Source: Daucus carota subsp. sativus (Eukaryota > Streptophyta > Magnoliopsida > Apiales > Apiaceae). Taken from it: a stretch of 64,000 nucleotides of DNA. A model generated the notes under the pieces. That model was not told where the DNA came from and made no database searches. It was given only the letters and a program-made list of their open reading frames with translations. The position numbers were made by a program, and so were the translations under genes. Each line of letters starts with the position of its first letter. The stretch's first letter is position 1. Below are positions 60,890-64,000 of the stretch, piece by piece. Location: the NCBI RefSeq assembly GCF_001625215.2, contig NC_030389.2, positions 38,987,454 to 39,051,453 of the forward strand, written 5' to 3'.

Positions 60890-62190
60890 TTAACGATTAA
60901 TATGAAATTGCGAGATATGCTCAACCAAGTCATTTTGTAGTTGACGATGGGTCCGTTTATCACGCATCTGTATAGTGTTTTGAACATACGTTTCATACGC
61001 GACAAAAGGTTCTTCGCCTAAATTTGGTTGCGATAAGCCATTCGTTGCATCATCATAACTTGGCAGGGGACCAAATTGAGTGAGGTACGTGTCTCTTTCG
61101 TCTTCAACAATCATATTATGTATTATAATGCACGCTCTCATGATTCTCCCAAGATCGTCTTTGTCCCAAAAACGTGCCGGACCACGTACAATTGCGAAAC
61201 GGGACTGTAACACACCGAATGCTCGTTCAACGTCTTTTCGCTGGCTTTCTTGATATTTTGAAAATAATTTTCTTTTCTCACCTTGTGGACGTGGTATCGT
61301 TTTAACGAATGTTGCCCATTCAGGATATATTCCATCTGTCAAGTAATATCCCACATTATAATTATTCCATTGATAGTATAATTTACCTCTGGAGCACGAC
61401 CTTGTAGCACATCATCAAATATTGGTGACCGATCTAAAACATTTATGTCATTGTTTGATCCCGCAACTCCGAAAAATGCATGCCATATCCATAAATCAGA
61501 CGAAGCAACCGCTTCTAGTATAATTGTTGCAACTCCTTTGTGACCACTCATGAATTGTCCCTTCCATGCTTTTGGACAATTTTTCCATTGCCAGTGCATG
61601 CAATCAATACTCCCCATCATACCAGGAAAGCCACGAACCTCGCCCATTTGTAGGAGACGTTGCACGTCATTTGAGTTCGGCTTTCGTAAGTATTCACCTT
61701 CAAATAACGTAATAATATTGGAGACGAATTTTTTCAAGGTTTCAACAACAGTACTCTCTCCAATACGAACGTAATCATCAACAGCATCAGCAGATATACC
61801 ATAAGCCAACATACGCATTGCAGCAGTGCATTTCTGCAAAGGAGATAAACCTTTTCTTCCCACTGCATCATTTCTTTGTTGAAAGTATGGATCAGCATTG
61901 GAGACAGCATCCACAATACGAAGAAAGACATGTCTTCCCATACAGAATCTTCGTCGAAATATATTTTCTGGATATACTGGATTCGGTGAAAAATAATCAT
62001 TCACTAGACGTTGATGACCTGCTTCACGATCTCTGTAAATACATCTTCGAGGTGTGGATGTTGAGCTCTGCCCATATATTTTATGAAAGAGCTCTAGTTG
62101 ACGATTGTTTTTAGTGTCGTCACAAAACTCTTCAACAAATTCTTCAGTGAATTGTTCTGTGAAGCTTTCTGTTGTGGGTGTTTGATTCAT
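60890..62190 (-). pseudogene. Harbinger DDE transposase, one-base frameshift
   Basis: The first frame runs 62190-61339 and the second 61354-60890. Together they give a normal-length Harbinger nuclease of about 430 aa. The catalytic aspartates are in GSIDCMHWQWKNCP and, further on, FGVAGSNNDINVLDRSP; the catalytic glutamate follows the break, in RKDVERAFGVLQSRFAIV. The first frame ends in an aberrant IIIMWDIT where the family has NNYNMGYYLTDGIYP; a single missing A at about 61362-61366 explains this. The start at MNQTPTTES (62190) is preferred to an upstream ATG at 62268 that overlaps the Myb ORF. Without the third catalytic residue the product should be inactive. Confidence 0.88.
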
Positions 62191-62224
62191 TTTGATGTGA
62201 ATTGAAAGAACTAACACATCTAGT

Positions 62225-63241
62225 TTATATAGAAAGTAAAAATGAATATATTCTTTGTCGAGTCTCAATTTCTTTTTGCTTCATTTCATTTATTGTATCC
62301 ATTATGTTCATTTTTCTCAAGTCATTAACTTGAATAGCTTCATATTCTTCAACTTCCGCAGTTGTTGCCTTCCCCTTTCCCTTTCTTTTAGCAGCCTTTG
62401 TACCTTTTGGACGAACTAGTTCAAATTCATCAGATGTTGGTGTATCGTTATTTCCCTCCGATGAGTAAGCTCCAGAACTACTTAATTTAGTTCTTTTAGA
62501 ACTTGCACTAGTTGTAGGAGTTCTCCACTTGGGATGTCTACGAAGCTCACGCCAATGATTATCAAAATTCGTCTTTTTCTTGTATTGAGCCAAATGGAGT
62601 TCATGAGCTTTCTCAATTATGTTATCCAAGTTTGAACCACTCCCAATCATTCGTTGAGCCTCATCATAACATGACCCAAATTTCTGAGCACCTTCATTTA
62701 TTCGTTGCCACCTTTTTCTCATAGCCACAACCCCTCTTTTGATGACGCCGGGATTGTCCTCTTCACAATATTGCTTAATTCTGTCCCAAAAGGCTTCGGC
62801 TTTTTGATCAGTACCGATAAGTGGATCAATTGACACGTTCAACCATGCACTTATCAAGAGCTTATCTTCAACCCACGTCCAGTGACCAGTATTTTCACGT
62901 ACATCTTCGTTTTCCTCATAATCATCATTTAGATCAACAAAATTTGTGTTAGCAAAGGCCGGCACTTGCGAATCTGGAGAATTTTGGATATTGACAGGTG
63001 ATTGTTGTGTTTCAAATTGTGAATTTGGAAAGTGAGGAAATGAGAATGGATAAGGAGAATTTTGAGGATATGGAAACGGAAATTGAGAAGCTTGAGAATG
63101 TGGAAATGGGTGTTGAGAATTTGGAATTTGAGAATTAAAATTAAAATTTTGAGGGTTTGGAAAATAAGAATTTGGATATGGATATGGAAACTGAGGGTTT
63201 GGATTTTGAGAATTTGGAGGAGGAGGGTTATTTGGATTCAT
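62225..63241 (-). CDS. Harbinger Myb/SANT-like DNA-binding protein
   Basis: 338 aa, intact. Residues 1-110 are low complexity, rich in N, P, S, Q and F (PNPQFPYPYP-type repeats). Residues about 119-205 form the trihelix/Myb-like domain (WTWVEDKLLISAWLNVS...FWDRIKQYC...AMRKRWQRIN). A lysine-rich, probably nuclear-localising segment is near 282-291 (KGTKAAKRKGKGKA), and a short helical end follows. In PIF/Harbinger systems this protein binds the TIRs and brings the transposase to them and to the nucleus. It stops 34 bp before the transposase start on the same strand. Related host proteins exist, but the position inside TIRs makes this transposon-borne. Confidence 0.88.
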   Translation of the reverse strand: MNPNNPPPPNSQNPNPQFPYPYPNSYFPNPQNFNFNSQIPNSQHPFPHSQASQFPFPYPQNSPYPFSFPHFPNSQFETQQSPVNIQNSPDSQVPAFANTNFVDLNDDYEENEDVRENTGHWTWVEDKLLISAWLNVSIDPLIGTDQKAEAFWDRIKQYCEEDNPGVIKRGVVAMRKRWQRINEGAQKFGSCYDEAQRMIGSGSNLDNIIEKAHELHLAQYKKKTNFDNHWRELRRHPKWRTPTTSASSKRTKLSSSGAYSSEGNNDTPTSDEFELVRPKGTKAAKRKGKGKATTAEVEEYEAIQVNDLRKMNIMDTINEMKQKEIETRQRIYSFLLSI

Positions 63242-63583
63242 TTTTTTGAAAGTGAAAAATTAAAAATTTTATGAAGTAGAAAATATGTATAATAGGATGA
63301 TTATATATAGGAGTAAAAAAGTAACCGTTACAAATATATACGTTACTAATATATACGTTACTTGTTTTCAAACGGTCATATGTTAAAGTGGATGTGAAGA
63401 TAATACACTGCATTTCACAAAAGTAATAATAAAAAAAAGAAAAGTTCAGTGAATGGCCGTGGCCACTTTACTGGCCATGTCCAGTTTTTTAGTTTTTGTC
63501 CAGCGCGCGGATTGAGAATTGGGCTGGCCAATTTACAAAGCTCGTGGCTCCATGCACCCAAATGGGCAGCATTGGAGCTGCTC

Positions 63584-64000
63584 TAAGTACTGATTACTGT
63601 GGCAACATGCATCATGATATATCTTGATGCGGATCAAACAGTGTCACCCATGATTAAGAATAAATTTTTTATAAAATCTAAACGGAGTAAACTTGCGTCT
63701 GGAATATTAACAAGTACGTGGTTTATAATTTTGTTACACAATAAAATCGTGATCCATATTTTTTTACTAATTAAATTGTGACCCATATTAATATGACTGT
63801 ATAGGGTTGAGACCGATGTTATATCTTATCATTGATTCTTTACGGTGTGGTTGTCATTTGAAATTTGTCAAATCATACAATACGCTACGTGTTAGCATTT
63901 TTAATTTTATAAAATGTAGTTATAAAAGCATCGCACCGTATTTAATATATTATACGGACCCATGCATCTTCACAAATAAGCCAAAGATTATTTCTTCGGT
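63584..64000. other. right-end intergenic stretch
   Basis: AT-rich; after the TAA duplication of the transposon no gene or repeat is recognised. Confidence 0.4.

Larger units (their letters stand above)
60587..63583 (-). mobile_element. PIF/Harbinger DNA transposon, 2997 bp
   Basis: TIRs GAGCGGCCACAGCGC (60587-60601) and, inverted, GAGCAGCTCCAATGC (63583-63569) match at 10 of 15 positions. The trinucleotide TAA flanks both ends (60584-60586, 63584-63586), the usual Harbinger target duplication. Inside are two minus-strand frames, a Myb/SANT-like ORF (63241-62225) and a DDE transposase (62190-60890). The element is full-length but the transposase is frameshifted. Confidence 0.85.

Noticed and set aside
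61550..62114. Plus-strand frames over the transposase
   Set aside because: Shadow frames of the minus-strand Harbinger transposase.

Overview
This is nuclear DNA of a flowering plant, most likely a eudicot. The evidence is AT-rich sequence, two long genes with many GT-AG introns, land-plant-specific CC-type glutaredoxins, and dense plant transposons (Ty3/gypsy LTR elements, Stowaway, hAT, PIF/Harbinger and CACTA-type sequences). I cannot name the species.

Layout. (1) 1-2434: gene fragments (an SC35-like RRM exon and a terminal SNF4/KIN-beta-gamma-like exon), a SINE-like tail and a degenerate antisense piece of organellar small-subunit rRNA. (2) 2435-22353: three nested insertions. A small Harbinger-type MITE was hit by a 714-bp hAT-type MITE, whose first base was then hit by an 18.8-kb Ty3/gypsy structure. 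That structure is LTR - internal - LTR - internal - truncated LTR on the minus strand, with a single 5-bp target duplication (ATATT) around the whole. (3) 22949-23981: two head-to-tail copies of a MITE full of TGACGTGGC motifs, ending about 200 bp upstream of the next gene. (4) 24185-33863 (+): a 12-exon gene for the PP2A B''-type regulatory subunit TON2/FASS, 474 aa. (5) 34401-42517 (-): a convergent 16-exon gene for a kelch-repeat protein with a C-terminal coiled coil, 713 aa. (6) 45038-59881: four intronless CC-type glutaredoxin genes, each exactly 102 codons. Three near-identical minus-strand copies share duplicated upstream blocks; a more divergent fourth copy is on the plus strand. (7) 60587-63583: a 3.0-kb PIF/Harbinger transposon with TIRs, a TAA target duplication, an intact Myb/SANT-like ORF and a transposase broken by a one-base frameshift.

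The order TON2 - kelch protein - CC-type glutaredoxin matches, from memory, Arabidopsis At5g18580 - At5g18590 - At5g18600, so the gene part looks like an old conserved block. What is particular to this genome is the glutaredoxin amplification and the transposon load in promoters, introns and intergenic DNA. TON2 acts in preprophase-band and cortical microtubule organisation. CC-type glutaredoxins typically act with TGA bZIP factors. The kelch protein has no assigned function that I can support. Nothing shows that the three gene types share a pathway.
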